Origin: Pseudomonas defluvii
GTDB lineage: Bacteria > Pseudomonadota > Gammaproteobacteria > Pseudomonadales > Pseudomonadaceae
Assembly (NCBI RefSeq): GCF_001695625.1
Contig: NZ_MBPN01000020.1
Location: 1 to 61,289 of the forward strand
Reading direction: 5' to 3'
DNA length: 61,289 bases
A program made the translations under genes and the position numbers. The notes under the pieces were generated by a model, which had not been told where the DNA came from, searched no databases, and worked only from the letters and a program-made list of their open reading frames with translations. Shown one piece after another: positions 42,987-53,782 of the stretch. Numbering within the stretch: the stretch's first letter is position 1; each line of letters starts with the position of its first letter.

Positions 42987-43376
42987 TTATGGCCCAAGCA
43001 ACGTGGCCAACTCATCTGCCCGCTCCTTGGTCATGCGCAGGGTACACGCTGCACCATTGAGTATGTCCATGGTGCCGCCGGTAAGGGTGTAGTACATACC
43101 GCAGTTGGCATCACGGTATTTGATCCATGCACGCTGAGCATCACGCAATTTGCCTTGCTGGGCAGGTTCCAGGCCGGCCATGGCGGTTTTATAGCCTTGG
43201 TTCAAGCGAGCGTCCTGGCGCTTGATCTCGGCGCCGCTGCATTCATTCATGGTGGAGGTGACACCGCCGGAGGCATCCATGCACTGGCTGTACGCCGCCG
43301 AGTAGCCGTCTTTCGCCAGCACCGCTTGCGTCGTTGTACACAGCAATAGCGCGGCGCAAAGGGTCGTTTTTTTCAT
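42987..43376 (-). CDS. LprI/DUF1311-family exported protein
   Basis: A 129-residue protein with a signal peptide (KKTTLCAALLLCTTTQAVLA) and the LprI pattern: YSQCMDASGG near the start, then LRDAQRAWIKYRDANC and a C-terminal Cys pair. Members act as periplasmic lysozyme inhibitors in some bacteria. Length fits the family. Confidence 0.86.
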   Translation of the reverse strand: MKKTTLCAALLLCTTTQAVLAKDGYSAAYSQCMDASGGVTSTMNECSGAEIKRQDARLNQGYKTAMAGLEPAQQGKLRDAQRAWIKYRDANCGMYYTLTGGTMDILNGAACTLRMTKERADELATLLGP

Positions 43377-43554
43377 GTTCTAGGTCCTTGGGAACGTCAG
43401 CAGATCGACAGAAAGACGCAGCATGCAGGCCGGACAGCGCCAAGACAATGGGAAGCATTGCCCCCTTGGGTGGCCTATTTGCAGGCGCAACGGCTGATGG
43501 CGCGATACGCCTGACTACACAGCCGTGCCTGATCGTGGTCGGTAGAGTGGTGGT

Positions 43555-44136
43555 TCAGTGGGGCACCTCAGCCAGCCGTTGAGGCGCCATGCTGTCCTCG
43601 GCAGATACCGTCTGGCGCTCGACCTTTACCTGATGCAGCGGCCCAAGGTTGCCACTGGCCCAGAACACTGTGGCACTCAGTGCGATCAGAAGCAGCCAGT
43701 CGAGCAGGCGCCAACGGGGTATTTCGACACCTTTTCGTCGCTGCCAACAATGCCAGCCCTGCCCTGCGGCAAACACTGTAAACGCGGCGAGCCAGAGGTA
43801 GTAGCCCCAACCAAACCCGGCCACACGGGCAAAATCATAGCTATGGTTGTCCGGCACCCGGCTTATCCACAGGCAGGAAAGCGCCAGCCCCCAGGCCGCC
43901 AGGGCTATGACTAACGCCAACCTCGGCCAGCGCCGTCGACACAACAAGGCCAGAGCGAGCAACGGGTTGGCGAACCAGCCATAGAGCTCGAAAATAACGC
44001 CCCACCAGCCGGCAATCAGCAAATGCATCGCCGAAAACGCGCTGCCCGTATTCAGCTCAAGGGCATCGAAAAACAGGCTGCAAAGGAACAGCATCAAGCT
44101 GATCGAGAGGTAACTTGGGCGCACTGTCATATCCAT
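43555..44136 (-). CDS. Integral membrane protein of unknown function
   Basis: A 193-residue protein with about five hydrophobic helices (YLSISLMLFLCSLFFDALEL; FANPLLALALLC; LALVIALAAWGLALSCLWIS; YYLWLAAFTVFAAG; LLDWLLLIALSATVFWAS) and a short polar tail. No family recognised. It stands alone between lprI-like and ykgJ-like genes. Confidence 0.8.
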   Translation of the reverse strand: MDMTVRPSYLSISLMLFLCSLFFDALELNTGSAFSAMHLLIAGWWGVIFELYGWFANPLLALALLCRRRWPRLALVIALAAWGLALSCLWISRVPDNHSYDFARVAGFGWGYYLWLAAFTVFAAGQGWHCWQRRKGVEIPRWRLLDWLLLIALSATVFWASGNLGPLHQVKVERQTVSAEDSMAPQRLAEVPH

Positions 44137-44222
44137 TTGACCGTTTCAAAAGTGCGCCACCCTAAGCGATCACGCCGCTCGACGCTTGTATTTTCGAGCT
44201 GTTACGCACAAAGCCAGACGGC

Positions 44223-44600
44223 TCAGGCGGCAGAGGCGCCGTCATCGTCTGGCCAGCTCGGCTCGTTGGCTTCCAGCGGTGGCAACCCATGGGCCGCCCG
44301 CGCCTTATCGCAGGACGGATTGGGCTGGCCATTGACCCAGGCCGCATCAAACTCACGGCAAGGCGTTGAGCGTTGTTCATACAGCGAGCAACTGACCGCC
44401 TTGCCCACTTCACCCTCAAGGCCGATGCAACGGCTGGGCTTACACCCTGTGCCCAGCATGGCAACACGGCTAGGGCTGATCTGCTCGACCAACTCGTCGG
44501 GCACCAGCCCGCCAGCCGAGCTGCATTCACCCCAGAAAAAAGACACACGGAAATACGCGCAGCAGGCACCGCAATTCAAACAAGGATTGTTTTCGGACAT
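44223..44600 (-). CDS. YkgJ-family cysteine cluster protein
   Basis: A 125-residue protein with the metal-binding cysteine pattern [11 protein letters not shown] at the start, then CKPSRC and [11 protein letters not shown]. Members probably bind zinc or iron-sulphur; function unknown. A second, longer paralogue is at 58350-59138. Confidence 0.88.
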   Translation of the reverse strand: MSENNPCLNCGACCAYFRVSFFWGECSSAGGLVPDELVEQISPSRVAMLGTGCKPSRCIGLEGEVGKAVSCSLYEQRSTPCREFDAAWVNGQPNPSCDKARAAHGLPPLEANEPSWPDDDGASAA

Positions 44601-44742
44601 GATGGGGAACAGGGGGGAGGAATATCGTTATAGGGAGAAACCCGAGCAATATTCTATGCTTCGCCCAGTATTTGAACAGTGGGCGCCAACATTAAATTCG
44701 CGTTCCCGACAAACTGCTATTGCCCGGCCAAGGAGGCCTTTG

Positions 44743-45222
44743 ATGTCGTTGACTCACCGCCCTGTTGTCGCTGCTGATCTCGCACTGCTCTGCTCCTTCC
44801 CACAAGGCCCGGAAGAGCTCTACTTCATGTTCCCGAAAGCCTCGTTTCCGTTGACCGAGGCACAGTTGCAAGCCTCCATTGATCAGCGCGCCAACTCAAC
44901 GGTGGTCGAGTTGAATGGGCGGGTTGTCGGCTTCGCCAACTTCTATGAATGGGAACGAGGCGGGCGCTGTTCGATTGGAAATGTGATTGTCGACCCGGCA
45001 GCCCGGGGCCAGGGTGTAGCCCGTTACCTGATCGAACAAATGATCGCGATGGCACGGGAGCATTACCAGGCCAAGGACGTGGAATTGTCCTGCTTCAACC
45101 AGAACACCGCCGGCCTGTTGTTGTACCCACAGTTGGGCTTTGTGCCCTACGGGATCGAAGAGCGCAGCAATCAGCGCGGTGAGCGGGTGGCGTTGGTGCA
45201 GATGCGCCTGCAGAGGGCTTGA
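44743..45222 (+). CDS. GNAT-family acetyltransferase
   Basis: A 159-residue acetyltransferase with an AAGGAGG site before its ATG. The acetyl-CoA motif is NVIVDPAARGQGVARYLIEQ, and the C-terminal part has NTAGLLLYPQLGFVPYGI. Substrate unknown. It converges on the alaC-like gene across a REP palindrome. Confidence 0.9.
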   Translation: MSLTHRPVVAADLALLCSFPQGPEELYFMFPKASFPLTEAQLQASIDQRANSTVVELNGRVVGFANFYEWERGGRCSIGNVIVDPAARGQGVARYLIEQMIAMAREHYQAKDVELSCFNQNTAGLLLYPQLGFVPYGIEERSNQRGERVALVQMRLQRA

Positions 45223-45228
45223 GTATCA

Positions 45229-45270
45229 CAGGCAAGCCTGCCCCAACCGTTGTGGGTGCAGGCTTGCCTG
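45229..45270. repeat. REP palindrome
   Basis: CAGGCAAGCCTGC (45229-45241) and GCAGGCTTGCCTG (45258-45270) form a perfect 13-base inverted repeat between two convergent genes, so it can also act as a bidirectional terminator. Same REP type as at 23309-23393. Confidence 0.8.
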
Positions 45271-45275
45271 CGATC

Positions 45276-46508
45276 TTAATCGCGGGCTGGCTTGGTCGCT
45301 TTCGGCAGTTCCAGGCCGTCTGCGCGGAACATCTGGCGAATACCACGCAGTGCCTGACGGATACGGTCCTGGTTCTCGATCAGGGCGAAACGCACGTGAT
45401 CGTCGCCGTAATCACCAAACCCGATGCCTGGCGATACGCAGACCTTGGCCTCGGCCAGCATTTTCTTGGCGAACTCCAGCGACCCCAGGTGCGCATACGG
45501 CTCGGGGATTTTTGCCCAGACGTACATCGAGGCCTTGGGGTTTTCAACCATCCAGCCAATCTCGTGCAGGCCTTTGACCAGCACGTTGCGCCGCTGCCGG
45601 TATTGCTCGGCGATGTCGCGCACACACTGCTGATCGCCTTCCAGAGCGGCAATCGCCGCGACCTGCAGCGGTGTGAAGGTGCCATAGTCGTGGTAGCTCT
45701 TGATCCGCGCCAGGGCATTGACCAGCTCCGGGTTACCGACCATGAAGCCAATCCGCCAGCCCGCCATGTTGTAGCTTTTGGACAAGGTGAAGAACTCCAC
45801 TGCAATGTCCTTGGCACCCGGCACCTGCATGATCGACGGGGCTTTCCAGCCGTCGTAGACGATGTCGGCGTAGGCCAGGTCGTGAACCACCAGCACGTCG
45901 TACTGTTTGGCCAGTGCCACCACGCGCTCGAAGAAGTCCAGCTCTACGCACTGCGCGGTCGGGTTGGACGGGAAGCCGAGAATCATCATCTTCGGCTTGG
46001 GGATCGACTCGCGAATCGCCCGCTCCAGCTCATTGAAGAAGTCCACGCCCGGCACCAACGGCACGGAACGCACCTGGGCGCCTGCGATCACGGCACCGTA
46101 GATATGAATCGGGTAACTGGGGTTGGGCACCAACACCGTGTCGCCATGGTCGAGGGTGGCAAGCATCAAGTGCGCCAGACCTTCCTTGGAACCAATGGTC
46201 ACGATGGCTTCGCTCTCAGGGTCGATGTCGACCTCGTAGCGTTCTTTGTACCAACGCGAGATGGCGCGGCGCAGGCGTGGAATGCCGCGGGATGTCGAAT
46301 AGCCGTGGGTGTCTTCACGCTGGGCAACCTGCACCAGTTTCTCGACGATGTGCGGTGGCGTAGCCCCATCGGGGTTGCCCATGCTCAGGTCGATGATGTC
46401 CTCGCCACGACGGCGTGCAGCCATCTTGAGTTCGGCGGTGATGTTGAAGACGTAAGGGGGGAGACGATCAATGCGCGCAAAGCGGCGCGGCGAACCTTGG
46501 TCAGCCAT
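45276..46508 (-). CDS. alaC: AlaC-like PLP-dependent aminotransferase
   Basis: A 410-residue class I aminotransferase. The PLP lysine is in [18 protein letters not shown], with Asn in GFPSNPTAQ, Asp/Tyr in VVHDLAYAD and Arg near the end in HVRFALIEN. The sequence fits AlaC, the glutamate-pyruvate transaminase that makes alanine. The start at 46508 has GAGGAA upstream; a longer reading of 24 codons is not favoured. Confidence 0.88.
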   Translation of the reverse strand: MADQGSPRRFARIDRLPPYVFNITAELKMAARRRGEDIIDLSMGNPDGATPPHIVEKLVQVAQREDTHGYSTSRGIPRLRRAISRWYKERYEVDIDPESEAIVTIGSKEGLAHLMLATLDHGDTVLVPNPSYPIHIYGAVIAGAQVRSVPLVPGVDFFNELERAIRESIPKPKMMILGFPSNPTAQCVELDFFERVVALAKQYDVLVVHDLAYADIVYDGWKAPSIMQVPGAKDIAVEFFTLSKSYNMAGWRIGFMVGNPELVNALARIKSYHDYGTFTPLQVAAIAALEGDQQCVRDIAEQYRQRRNVLVKGLHEIGWMVENPKASMYVWAKIPEPYAHLGSLEFAKKMLAEAKVCVSPGIGFGDYGDDHVRFALIENQDRIRQALRGIRQMFRADGLELPKATKPARD

Positions 46509-46631
46509 GGCTTCCTCGAAGACGTAAGCGCCCGGAACCGTCCGAGCGACGTTGGCCACTGCGGTGGCCGAGGCAAACAATAGAGCGCCAAGGTCACCGC
46601 TGTCCAGAGCTACCGAAGAAAATTGTGTGGC

Positions 46632-47762
46632 TTAACAAATGTCTTTGTACGCCCCGTCATGCCACTCCAGCGGCGTGGCCAAGCCGGATTTGGGGCTCAG
46701 GTGGCTACCCTGAATCGAAGAAAACGGCACACCGTTACTGCCCAGGCTCACCGCTCGCTCGTTTTTATCCGATTCGGTGATGAGGGTATAAGAGTGCTTG
46801 CGCATGGCCTGATAGCGCGGGTCGTGGTCGTTCAAGACCTTGTGATGCACCTTCAACTGCCCTTCATTCAACTGCAGACGCTTGCTCAACGAGGTGCCCC
46901 AACGGGTCAGGCAGGTTTCCGCGAAATGCCGCACGATCAACCCCGGCTCGGCCAACGCCTTGTCCCCCGAGGCACCGTCGGCAGCGGCATTGCCCACCAG
47001 GGTAGCGTGTCGGCCCGGCATCGGGTACACGCATGTACGGGTGCTGCTGGCGGTCTGCGGAATGACACAAGCAAAGCCTTTGGAGCGCTCGTCGCGTGCG
47101 TAGAACGCTACATACTCCTTCACGTTCGCTGCCAGTTTTACCCGGTTATCCTGGAAATTGAGCAAGCCAGGTACCGGGTCGATTGCAAAGATATTCACCG
47201 GTATGTGCTTGAGCGCTGCGTCGTTGGCCATGGCGTTGGCCAGCATATGGCAACTGATGCCACCACGGCTCCAGCCAACCATGTTCACTTGGGTAGGGAT
47301 GACGCCGTTCTTGCGGAAGGTCTTGATGATCTGTTCCTGCAACTGCTGTGGTGTAACGTCACGCTTACCATAGCTATAGCGACGCCAGAACCAGGAACCA
47401 CTAGCCTCAAGGTCCTTGATCGGAACACCGGCGGCTTTCAGCTGGTTGTACTCCTGCTCGGTCAAATCCTGACGCTGCCAATCGCAGCGGCCTTTGATGA
47501 TCTGCAGTGCATGACCTACGTTTTCATCCCAACCTCTGCCAAACAAGGTGCCGGTCATGCCGTACGCCTTGTTTTCGACAAACATTTCATCCGCCTGCAG
47601 GTTGCCGCTTCCTGGGCCATCAATGATGATCCAATCAGCAAACTCCCGGCCCTGCGTGTTAGAGGCCAGCGTCGACACCAACTCACCATCCCAGAAATTG
47701 GGGTGAAGGTCGTCAAAGCGATGGGAACCGGTACCACAAAAATACACTGTCAAAATGCTCAT
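46632..47762 (-). CDS. Alpha/beta hydrolase-like protein, possible lipase effector
   Basis: A 376-residue soluble protein without a signal peptide. It opens MSILTVYFCGTGSHRFDD, similar in style to DUF2235/Tle-type lipase effectors, and has a nucleophile elbow VNMVGWSRGGISCHML (GxSxG with Ser in GWSRG) and an Asp in NIFAIDPVPG. A catalytic His is not certain. No type VI secretion or immunity gene is adjacent. The role as a secreted lipase is an inference; a housekeeping hydrolase is equally possible. Confidence 0.7.
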   Translation of the reverse strand: MSILTVYFCGTGSHRFDDLHPNFWDGELVSTLASNTQGREFADWIIIDGPGSGNLQADEMFVENKAYGMTGTLFGRGWDENVGHALQIIKGRCDWQRQDLTEQEYNQLKAAGVPIKDLEASGSWFWRRYSYGKRDVTPQQLQEQIIKTFRKNGVIPTQVNMVGWSRGGISCHMLANAMANDAALKHIPVNIFAIDPVPGLLNFQDNRVKLAANVKEYVAFYARDERSKGFACVIPQTASSTRTCVYPMPGRHATLVGNAAADGASGDKALAEPGLIVRHFAETCLTRWGTSLSKRLQLNEGQLKVHHKVLNDHDPRYQAMRKHSYTLITESDKNERAVSLGSNGVPFSSIQGSHLSPKSGLATPLEWHDGAYKDIC

Positions 47763-47838
47763 GCTGCCAACTCGATCTGATTGAAGATGGCAGCAGACTA
47801 AACGCAGCGAAAAAACGCAGGCATACGGAAACGCGCCC

Positions 47839-47866
47839 AAAAAAAACCCCGGCATTGAGCCGGGGC
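47839..47866 (-). terminator. Terminator of the cyo operon
   Basis: CCCCGGC (47847-47853) and GCCGGGG (47859-47865) with a five-base loop. On the minus strand the stem is followed by a T-run (A-run at 47839-47846). It lies 22 bases after the cyoE stop. Confidence 0.85.
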
Positions 47867-47887
47867 TTTTCATGAAGCAGGCGACTG

Positions 47888-48775
47888 TCAGTGCGCGTAA
47901 GTCAGCAACAACTCGGTCGGCACTTTGGTGTCCAGCGACATCATCACGCTCAGGGCGGTAATGGTGAAGATCGAGAACACGAACAGCTTGCGTGCCCAGA
48001 GGCGATCATCTACTGCCTTGTAGCCGGTCCAGGCCATGTACAACCAGTACATGCCCATGGCCGCTGCTACCGCCATGTAGCTCATGCCGGCGTAACCGCC
48101 GATGGTGAGCATCAGGGTGGCAAGCAAGAACGCGATGATGTACAGCAGGATGTGCTTCTTGGCGACCCCAATGCCGCGCTTTACCGGCAATACCGGAATC
48201 GACGCTGCGAGGTAGTCGTTGAAGCGGAAGATCGCAATCGCATAGGAATGCGGCATCTGCCACAGGCTGAACATCACCAGCAGGGTCAGCGCAGCCAGGT
48301 CGAAGCTGTTGCTCACGGCGCAGTAACCGATCACCGGAGGCATGGCACCGGACAGGCTGCCAACCAGGGTGCCGTGCACCGATTTACGCTTCAGGTACAG
48401 GCTGTAGAAGCCGACGTAGATGATGAAGCCGATCAGGGCAAACAGCGCCGCCAGCGGGTTGGCCTTGACGTACAGCAGGCCAAAGCCGGCCACCCCGAGC
48501 AGGGTGGCGTAGACCAGCGCCAGTTTCAGCGAGATCAGGCCCTGAACCATGGCGCGGTTCTTGGTACGTTCCATCTTCAGGTCGATGTCACGGTCGATGC
48601 AGTTGTTGAACACGCAACCGGACGCCACCACCAACGAAGTACCAATAACCGTCGCCAGGAACAGTGCGAAGTCGACATGCCCTTGCGCGGCAAGGAAGAA
48701 ACCGCCTGCCACAGAAAGCACGTTACCGAAAATGATCCCCGGTTTGGTGATTTGGATAAAGTGCTTAAAGGACAT
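47888..48775 (-). CDS. cyoE: Protohaem IX farnesyltransferase
   Basis: A 295-residue membrane enzyme that makes haem O for the bo3 oxidase. The prenyl-diphosphate site is [20 protein letters not shown] (NxxxDxxxD), and the second Asp-rich loop is near [19 protein letters not shown]. It is the last gene of the cyo operon. Confidence 0.95.
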   Translation of the reverse strand: MSFKHFIQITKPGIIFGNVLSVAGGFFLAAQGHVDFALFLATVIGTSLVVASGCVFNNCIDRDIDLKMERTKNRAMVQGLISLKLALVYATLLGVAGFGLLYVKANPLAALFALIGFIIYVGFYSLYLKRKSVHGTLVGSLSGAMPPVIGYCAVSNSFDLAALTLLVMFSLWQMPHSYAIAIFRFNDYLAASIPVLPVKRGIGVAKKHILLYIIAFLLATLMLTIGGYAGMSYMAVAAAMGMYWLYMAWTGYKAVDDRLWARKLFVFSIFTITALSVMMSLDTKVPTELLLTYAH

Positions 48776-48785
48776 GCCGTCTACC

Positions 48786-49115
48786 TCACTTCGCCATCAT
48801 GCTGGTGTGGATGCTGAACATGATCCACAGGGACAGACCGACCAGCAGCACGATAACCAGCCCTGTGAACAGGAAGGCACTGACGTTCCAGCGCTGCTCA
48901 CGCGAGCTGTCCAGATGCAGGAAGTAGAACAGATGGACTACTACCTGGATCACTGCGAAGGCCACCACGATCAGGATGGTCATGTCTTTTGGCAGGCTTG
49001 GGTACATCACCAGACCAAATGGAATGACCGTCAGGATGACCGACAGGATGAAACCGATCGCGTACGACTTGTAGCTGCCGTGGCTGGCGTCGTGACTATG
49101 GTGAGCGTTAGCCAT
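48786..49115 (-). CDS. cyoD: Cytochrome bo3 ubiquinol oxidase subunit IV
   Basis: A 109-residue three-helix subunit. It starts with a His-rich head ([14 protein letters not shown]), then [20 protein letters not shown]. Its start is directly next to the cyoC stop. CyoD supports assembly of the bo3 complex. Confidence 0.94.
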   Translation of the reverse strand: MANAHHSHDASHGSYKSYAIGFILSVILTVIPFGLVMYPSLPKDMTILIVVAFAVIQVVVHLFYFLHLDSSREQRWNVSAFLFTGLVIVLLVGLSLWIMFSIHTSMMAK

Positions 49116-49739
49116 TTACAGAACCCCCAGCAGGTAGACAACGGTGAACACGCAGATCCAGACCACGTCCAGGAAGTGCCAGAACAGGCTCAGGCAGCTC
49201 ATGCGGGTCTTGTTGGTCGCGGTGATACCCTTCTTGTTGATCTGGTACATCATTACAGCCATCCAGATCAGGCCGCCGGTCACGTGCAGACCGTGAGTAC
49301 CCACCAGTGCAAAGAAGCCCGACAGGAAGCCACTGCGCTGAGGACCGAAGCCCTCAGAGATCAGCAGGTGGAACTCGTTGACTTCCATCACGATGAAGCC
49401 AAGGCCCAACAGGAAGGTGATGGCCAACCAGGCCAGCACACCATTCTTGTTGCCCTTGTACATCGCCAGCATCGCGAAACCGAAGGTGATACTGGAGAAC
49501 AGCAGCAGCGCTGTTTCACCCAGTACGTAGTTCAGTTCAAAGATGTCATGACCCGACGGGCCACCGGCGAAGTTATTCGACAGTACCCCGAAGGCCGCGA
49601 AGATCGACGCAAACAGGATGCAGTCGGTCATCAGGTAGAGCCAGAAACCGAATACGGTCATCGGGCCCGAGTCGTGGTGTTCTTCGTGCCCATGGTCGTG
49701 ACCATGAGCAGCATCAGCATTCAATACATGACTGGACAT
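49116..49739 (-). CDS. cyoC: Cytochrome bo3 ubiquinol oxidase subunit III
   Basis: A 207-residue five-helix subunit with an N-terminal His-rich head ([16 protein letters not shown]) and the motif [20 protein letters not shown]. It is positioned between cyoB and cyoD as normal. Confidence 0.95.
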   Translation of the reverse strand: MSSHVLNADAAHGHDHGHEEHHDSGPMTVFGFWLYLMTDCILFASIFAAFGVLSNNFAGGPSGHDIFELNYVLGETALLLFSSITFGFAMLAMYKGNKNGVLAWLAITFLLGLGFIVMEVNEFHLLISEGFGPQRSGFLSGFFALVGTHGLHVTGGLIWMAVMMYQINKKGITATNKTRMSCLSLFWHFLDVVWICVFTVVYLLGVL

Positions 49740-49742
49740 TGA

Positions 49743-51764
49743 TTAAACCCGTTCAAACGATTCGACACGTGCGCCATGCACTGGGGAGCCGGTTGCCAGG
49801 CCCAAGGCCTTCAAACGCTCACCCTCGATGCGGGCGACTTCCTCTGCAGGAACCATGTAGCCCTGGTCGTCACGTGCAGCGTGAGCAACGAAGACAGCAA
49901 TGGTGCCAACCAGGCTGGCGACAACCAGCCACCAGATGTGCCAGATCATGGCGAAACCGAACACAGTGATCAGTGCACCCATCCACACGCCAGTGGCGGT
50001 GTTGTTCGGCATGTGGATCGCGCTGTACTTGGCAGGTGCCTTGTACGCAGAGCCATCACGCTTGGCTTCGGTGAATGCATCCAGGCCGGCATTAACTGGC
50101 AGGGTGGCGAAGTTGTAGAACGGTGGTGGCGACGAAGTCGACCATTCCAGGGTGTGGCCGTTCCACGGGTCACCGGTGACGTCCATGTTCTGCTTGCGAT
50201 CACGGATCGAAACGTACAGCTGGATCAGCTGACAGGCGATACCGAACAGGATCAGCACCGCACCGACCACGGCAACGTACAGGTACGGTTCCCAGGCAGG
50301 GTTGGTCGAGCTGTTCAGACGACGGGTCATACCCATGAAGCCCAGCGCGTACAGTGGCATGAAGGCCACGTAGAAGCCGGAGATCCAGAACCAGAAGGCC
50401 GCTTTGCCCCACTTCTCGTTCAGGGTGAAACCGAAGGCTTTCGGGAACCAGAAGGCGAAACCGGCGATGTAGCCGAATACCGCGCCACCGATGATCACGT
50501 TGTGGAAGTGAGCAATCACGAACAGGCTGTTGTGCAGAACGAAGTCAGCACCTGGAACCGCCAGCAGAACGCCCGTCATACCACCGATGGAGAAGGTGAT
50601 CATGAAGCCCAGGGTCCAGCATACTGGCGCGGTGAAGCGCAGACGGCCCTGGTAGATGGTAAACAGCCAGTTGAACAGTTTCACACCGGTCGGGATCGAA
50701 ATCAGCATCGTCGCCAGACCGAAGAAGGTGTTGACGCTAGCGCCCGAACCCATGGTGAAGAAGTGGTGCAGCCAAACGCCGAAGCCCAGTACCGAGATCG
50801 CGCCGCTGGCGTAGATCATCGACTTGTGGCCGAACAGACGCTTGCCGGTGAAGGTCGAAATGACTTCCGAGAACACGCCGAACGCCGGCAGGATCAGGAT
50901 GTACACCTCAGGGTGACCCCACGCCCAGAACAGGTTGACGTACATCATCGGGTTCCCACCAAGCTCGTTGGTGAAAATGTGGAAGTCCAGATAACGGTCA
51001 ACAGTCAGCAGTGCGAGTGTAGCGGTCAGGATCGGGAACGATGCGACGATCAGGATGTTGGCCCAGGTGCAGGTCCAGGTGAAGATCGGCATGTCCATCA
51101 GCTTCATGCCAGGCGCGCGCATTTTCAGCACGGTGGCGAGGAAGTTGACGCCCGTTAGCGTTGTCCCCAATCCGGATATCTGTAGCGCCCAGATGTAGTA
51201 GTCCACACCGACGCCAGGGCTGTACTGAATCCCGGCCAGCGGCGGATAGGCAACCCAGCCGGTCTTGGCGAATTCACCAACGCCCAGGGAGATGTTGACC
51301 AGCGCAACGCCGGACACCAGCAGCCAGAAGCTCAGGGAGTTCAGGAACGGGAAGGCCACGTCACGCGCACCGATCTGCAGCGGCAGAACGATGTTCATCA
51401 AGCCGGTGAAGAATGGCATGGCCATGAAAATGATCATGATCACACCGTGAGCGGTGAAGATCTGGTCATAGTGTTCGGGCGGCAGGTAGCCCTCGCCGCC
51501 ACCAGTGGCCATGGCCAACTGGGTACGCATCATGATGGCGTCGGCAAAGCCGCGCAGCAGCATGACCATCGCGACGATGATGTACATCACCCCGATTTTC
51601 TTGTGGTCGACCGAAGTCAGCCACTCAGTCCACAGGTAGGTCCACTTGCGGAAATAGGTGATAGCACCGATCAGCGCGATACCGCCGAGCGCGATCATGG
51701 CAATGGTCACCATGACTATCGGCTCGTGATACGGTATCGCATCCAGACTTAGTTTACCGAACAT
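49743..51764 (-). CDS. cyoB: Cytochrome bo3 ubiquinol oxidase subunit I
   Basis: The 673-residue catalytic core with about 15 helices, binding haem b, haem o3 and CuB. CuB/cross-link residues are in [18 protein letters not shown], and the CuB histidines continue in [11 protein letters not shown]. The haem ligands are in [12 protein letters not shown]. It pumps protons while reducing oxygen. Confidence 0.96.
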   Translation of the reverse strand: MFGKLSLDAIPYHEPIVMVTIAMIALGGIALIGAITYFRKWTYLWTEWLTSVDHKKIGVMYIIVAMVMLLRGFADAIMMRTQLAMATGGGEGYLPPEHYDQIFTAHGVIMIIFMAMPFFTGLMNIVLPLQIGARDVAFPFLNSLSFWLLVSGVALVNISLGVGEFAKTGWVAYPPLAGIQYSPGVGVDYYIWALQISGLGTTLTGVNFLATVLKMRAPGMKLMDMPIFTWTCTWANILIVASFPILTATLALLTVDRYLDFHIFTNELGGNPMMYVNLFWAWGHPEVYILILPAFGVFSEVISTFTGKRLFGHKSMIYASGAISVLGFGVWLHHFFTMGSGASVNTFFGLATMLISIPTGVKLFNWLFTIYQGRLRFTAPVCWTLGFMITFSIGGMTGVLLAVPGADFVLHNSLFVIAHFHNVIIGGAVFGYIAGFAFWFPKAFGFTLNEKWGKAAFWFWISGFYVAFMPLYALGFMGMTRRLNSSTNPAWEPYLYVAVVGAVLILFGIACQLIQLYVSIRDRKQNMDVTGDPWNGHTLEWSTSSPPPFYNFATLPVNAGLDAFTEAKRDGSAYKAPAKYSAIHMPNNTATGVWMGALITVFGFAMIWHIWWLVVASLVGTIAVFVAHAARDDQGYMVPAEEVARIEGERLKALGLATGSPVHGARVESFERV

Positions 51765-51767
51765 CTC

Positions 51768-52715
51768 TTACTCCTCTGCCCCAGCAGCTGAATGCATACT
51801 CGTGTCCACCTCTTGCACAGCGGCTACTTCCTTGCTGGCTTCCTTCTCGTGGTGCACAGGCTTGCCACGTTTCATGCCTTCGTACTTGTCGACGATGGTC
51901 TGGAAGAAGTCAGCCGGTGCAGCGCCGTACAGCGCAACCGGATTGTTTTCGCTTGGTTTGGCCAGAGCCTCGTACTCAGCTGCTTCCAGCTGCTTAGGCG
52001 ACTGCTTGACTTCGTTTACCCAGGCGTCGAAATCAGCCTGAGAGGTGGCAATTGCCTTGAACTTCATACCGGTGAAACCCGCACCGCTGTAGTTGGCGGA
52101 GATACCGTCGAACTCACCCTTCTCGTTGGCGATCAGGTGCAGCTTGGTGGTCATACCGGCCATGGCGTAGATCTGACCGCCCAGGCCCGGGATGAAGAAC
52201 GAGTTCATGACCGCATCGGAGGTCACGCGGAAGTTAACCGGGGTGTTGGCCGGGAAGACGATCTTGTTGACCGTTGCAATGCCTTGTTCCGGGTAGATGA
52301 ACAGCCATTTCCAGTCCAGCGCGACCACGTCGATCTGTACCGGCTTGACCTCGGAGTCCAGAGGGCGATACGGATCCAGCGAGTGGGTGGTCTTGTAGGT
52401 GACATAGCCCAGCGCAATGATGATCAGTACCGGGATGGTCCAGACCGCCACTTCGATCTTGGTCGAGTGCGACCAGTCAGGCGTGTAGTTGGCCGCCTTG
52501 TTGGAAGCACGGTACTTCCAGGCGAATGCGATGGTCATCAGGATGACCGGAATCACCACCAACAGCATCAGGCCGGTAGCGATCAGGATAAGGTTCTTTT
52601 GCTCAATGCCGACCTGACCCTTAGGGTCGAGCAGGGTCCAATTGCACCCACTGAGAAAAAGCATGCCTAAAAAGGGCAGAATGCCAAACAGTCTGGGGTA
52701 ACGCTTTTTACTCAT
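51768..52715 (-). CDS. cyoA: Cytochrome bo3 ubiquinol oxidase subunit II
   Basis: A 315-residue lipoprotein with a lipobox in [10 protein letters not shown], two membrane helices and a cupredoxin domain lacking the CuA ligands, as expected for a quinol oxidase. The ATG at 52715 has GAGG upstream. It is the first gene of cyoABCDE. The long upstream region carries an Anr-like box. Confidence 0.95.
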   Translation of the reverse strand: MSKKRYPRLFGILPFLGMLFLSGCNWTLLDPKGQVGIEQKNLILIATGLMLLVVIPVILMTIAFAWKYRASNKAANYTPDWSHSTKIEVAVWTIPVLIIIALGYVTYKTTHSLDPYRPLDSEVKPVQIDVVALDWKWLFIYPEQGIATVNKIVFPANTPVNFRVTSDAVMNSFFIPGLGGQIYAMAGMTTKLHLIANEKGEFDGISANYSGAGFTGMKFKAIATSQADFDAWVNEVKQSPKQLEAAEYEALAKPSENNPVALYGAAPADFFQTIVDKYEGMKRGKPVHHEKEASKEVAAVQEVDTSMHSAAGAEE

Positions 52716-53197
52716 TTCACGACCTCTAGAGCAGCTTGCTTCAATGCAATTTGTGTTTTGGTCGCCAACACTTCGTCCTGCCAAGCGTTAGCATTTACGG
52801 GATCGAATAGGGTCATGCATGGAGGAGCACTGTGGCGACTCAGCAAAACCTTATATAACGACGGTTATTATTTTGACTTCGTAGGCAACGGGCCTGTCTT
52901 CAGACCAAGTCCATTTGGTGCGGGAAATCACGGAGGGGGGTCAGCCCGGCATCGCCGCTGGCGATGCTCGACAGAGTCAGCGAAAAGAGCCTTAGCTCCT
53001 TTAATCCTGCGACTCGCAAGCGGTGCCGAACGGAAATTGGGGGCGATTGTAGATATGTAACTTGGCATTGACTATGACTTATTACGCAACAGTCCTTTAC
53101 AGAAACTGCAACAATAAATCGTTCAAAATCAATTTTGCGACAGTTTGTCGCACCCCTGCCGGTACGCCTGAAAGGCCCGTACTACAAGGGCTGCGAC
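52716..53197 (-). other. Long leader/promoter region of the cyo operon
   Basis: Nearly 500 bases without a supported gene. It contains the hairpin GCATCGCC/GGCGATGC (52949-52967) and the palindrome TGCGACA-GTT-TGTCGCA near 53135-53151. A long untranslated leader or a small RNA is possible; I cannot place the transcription start. Confidence 0.4.
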
Positions 53198-53211
53198 TTG
53201 ATCCAGATCAA
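53198..53211 (-). promoter_or_regulatory. Consensus Anr/FNR box upstream of cyo
   Basis: TTGAT-CCAG-ATCAA matches the Anr/FNR consensus exactly and is symmetric. It lies about 480 bases before cyoA and just downstream of dsbB. Anr is known to affect cyo expression in P. putida, but this distance is unusual. Confidence 0.65.
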
Positions 53212-53214
53212 TGC

Positions 53215-53250
53215 TGCTGCGACATTCAAGGCGTACCGGATGTCGCAGCA
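53215..53250. other. Perfect 11-bp inverted repeat after dsbB
   Basis: TGCTGCGACAT (53215-53225) and ATGTCGCAGCA (53240-53250) lie beside the Anr box and 26 bases past the dsbB stop. No T-run follows, so it may be a weak terminator, an operator or part of a small RNA. Confidence 0.5.
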
Positions 53251-53275
53251 CGCTTGCCCGAGGCGTGACTTTTGT

Positions 53276-53782
53276 CTAAGGCTGGCGGCGGTTGCGATAG
53301 ATGCCCAGCGGCACCAGAACAGCCGTCAGTGAAAAGGCCAGCAACGCCCATTGCGCCAGCGACAAACCCAGCACCGGCGGGTAGGGCGTGGAGCAAAAGC
53401 CATCGACCTGAAACACCAGCGGCAGAACCGAAGCCAGCGGCAACCCGTCGACGATCGGTTGCAGGGTGTCGATACCACAACTGACGGCCGGGTTGGCCAG
53501 AATATAGACATGGTTGCCCGCTGCGGCGATGCCGCCTATGGCGCTCAGTACTACCAGTATCTCGAAGACCGTCAGGCTGCGCTTACCGGGCATGGCCGCA
53601 CCGATGAAGGCAAACAGGGCAATCAGCAGCAACGCGTAGCGCTGCAGGATACACAGCGGGCACGGTGCCTCACCGAGGACGATCTGCATATACAGTGCGC
53701 CTCCGATCAACGCCAGGCAGATTATCCCCAGCAGAACCAGAAAGCGCCGCTCTCGATTCAGGCGCTGTACGTGTTCATTCAT
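53276..53782 (-). CDS. dsbB: Disulphide bond formation protein B
   Basis: A 168-residue four-helix inner-membrane protein that reoxidises DsbA with ubiquinone. The first cysteine pair is APCPLCILQR; the second pair appears as VSCGIDTL and DGFCSTP. Its electrons flow to the quinol oxidases encoded nearby. The ATG at 53782 follows an AAGGGA site. Confidence 0.94.
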   Translation of the reverse strand: MNEHVQRLNRERRFLVLLGIICLALIGGALYMQIVLGEAPCPLCILQRYALLLIALFAFIGAAMPGKRSLTVFEILVVLSAIGGIAAAGNHVYILANPAVSCGIDTLQPIVDGLPLASVLPLVFQVDGFCSTPYPPVLGLSLAQWALLAFSLTAVLVPLGIYRNRRQP

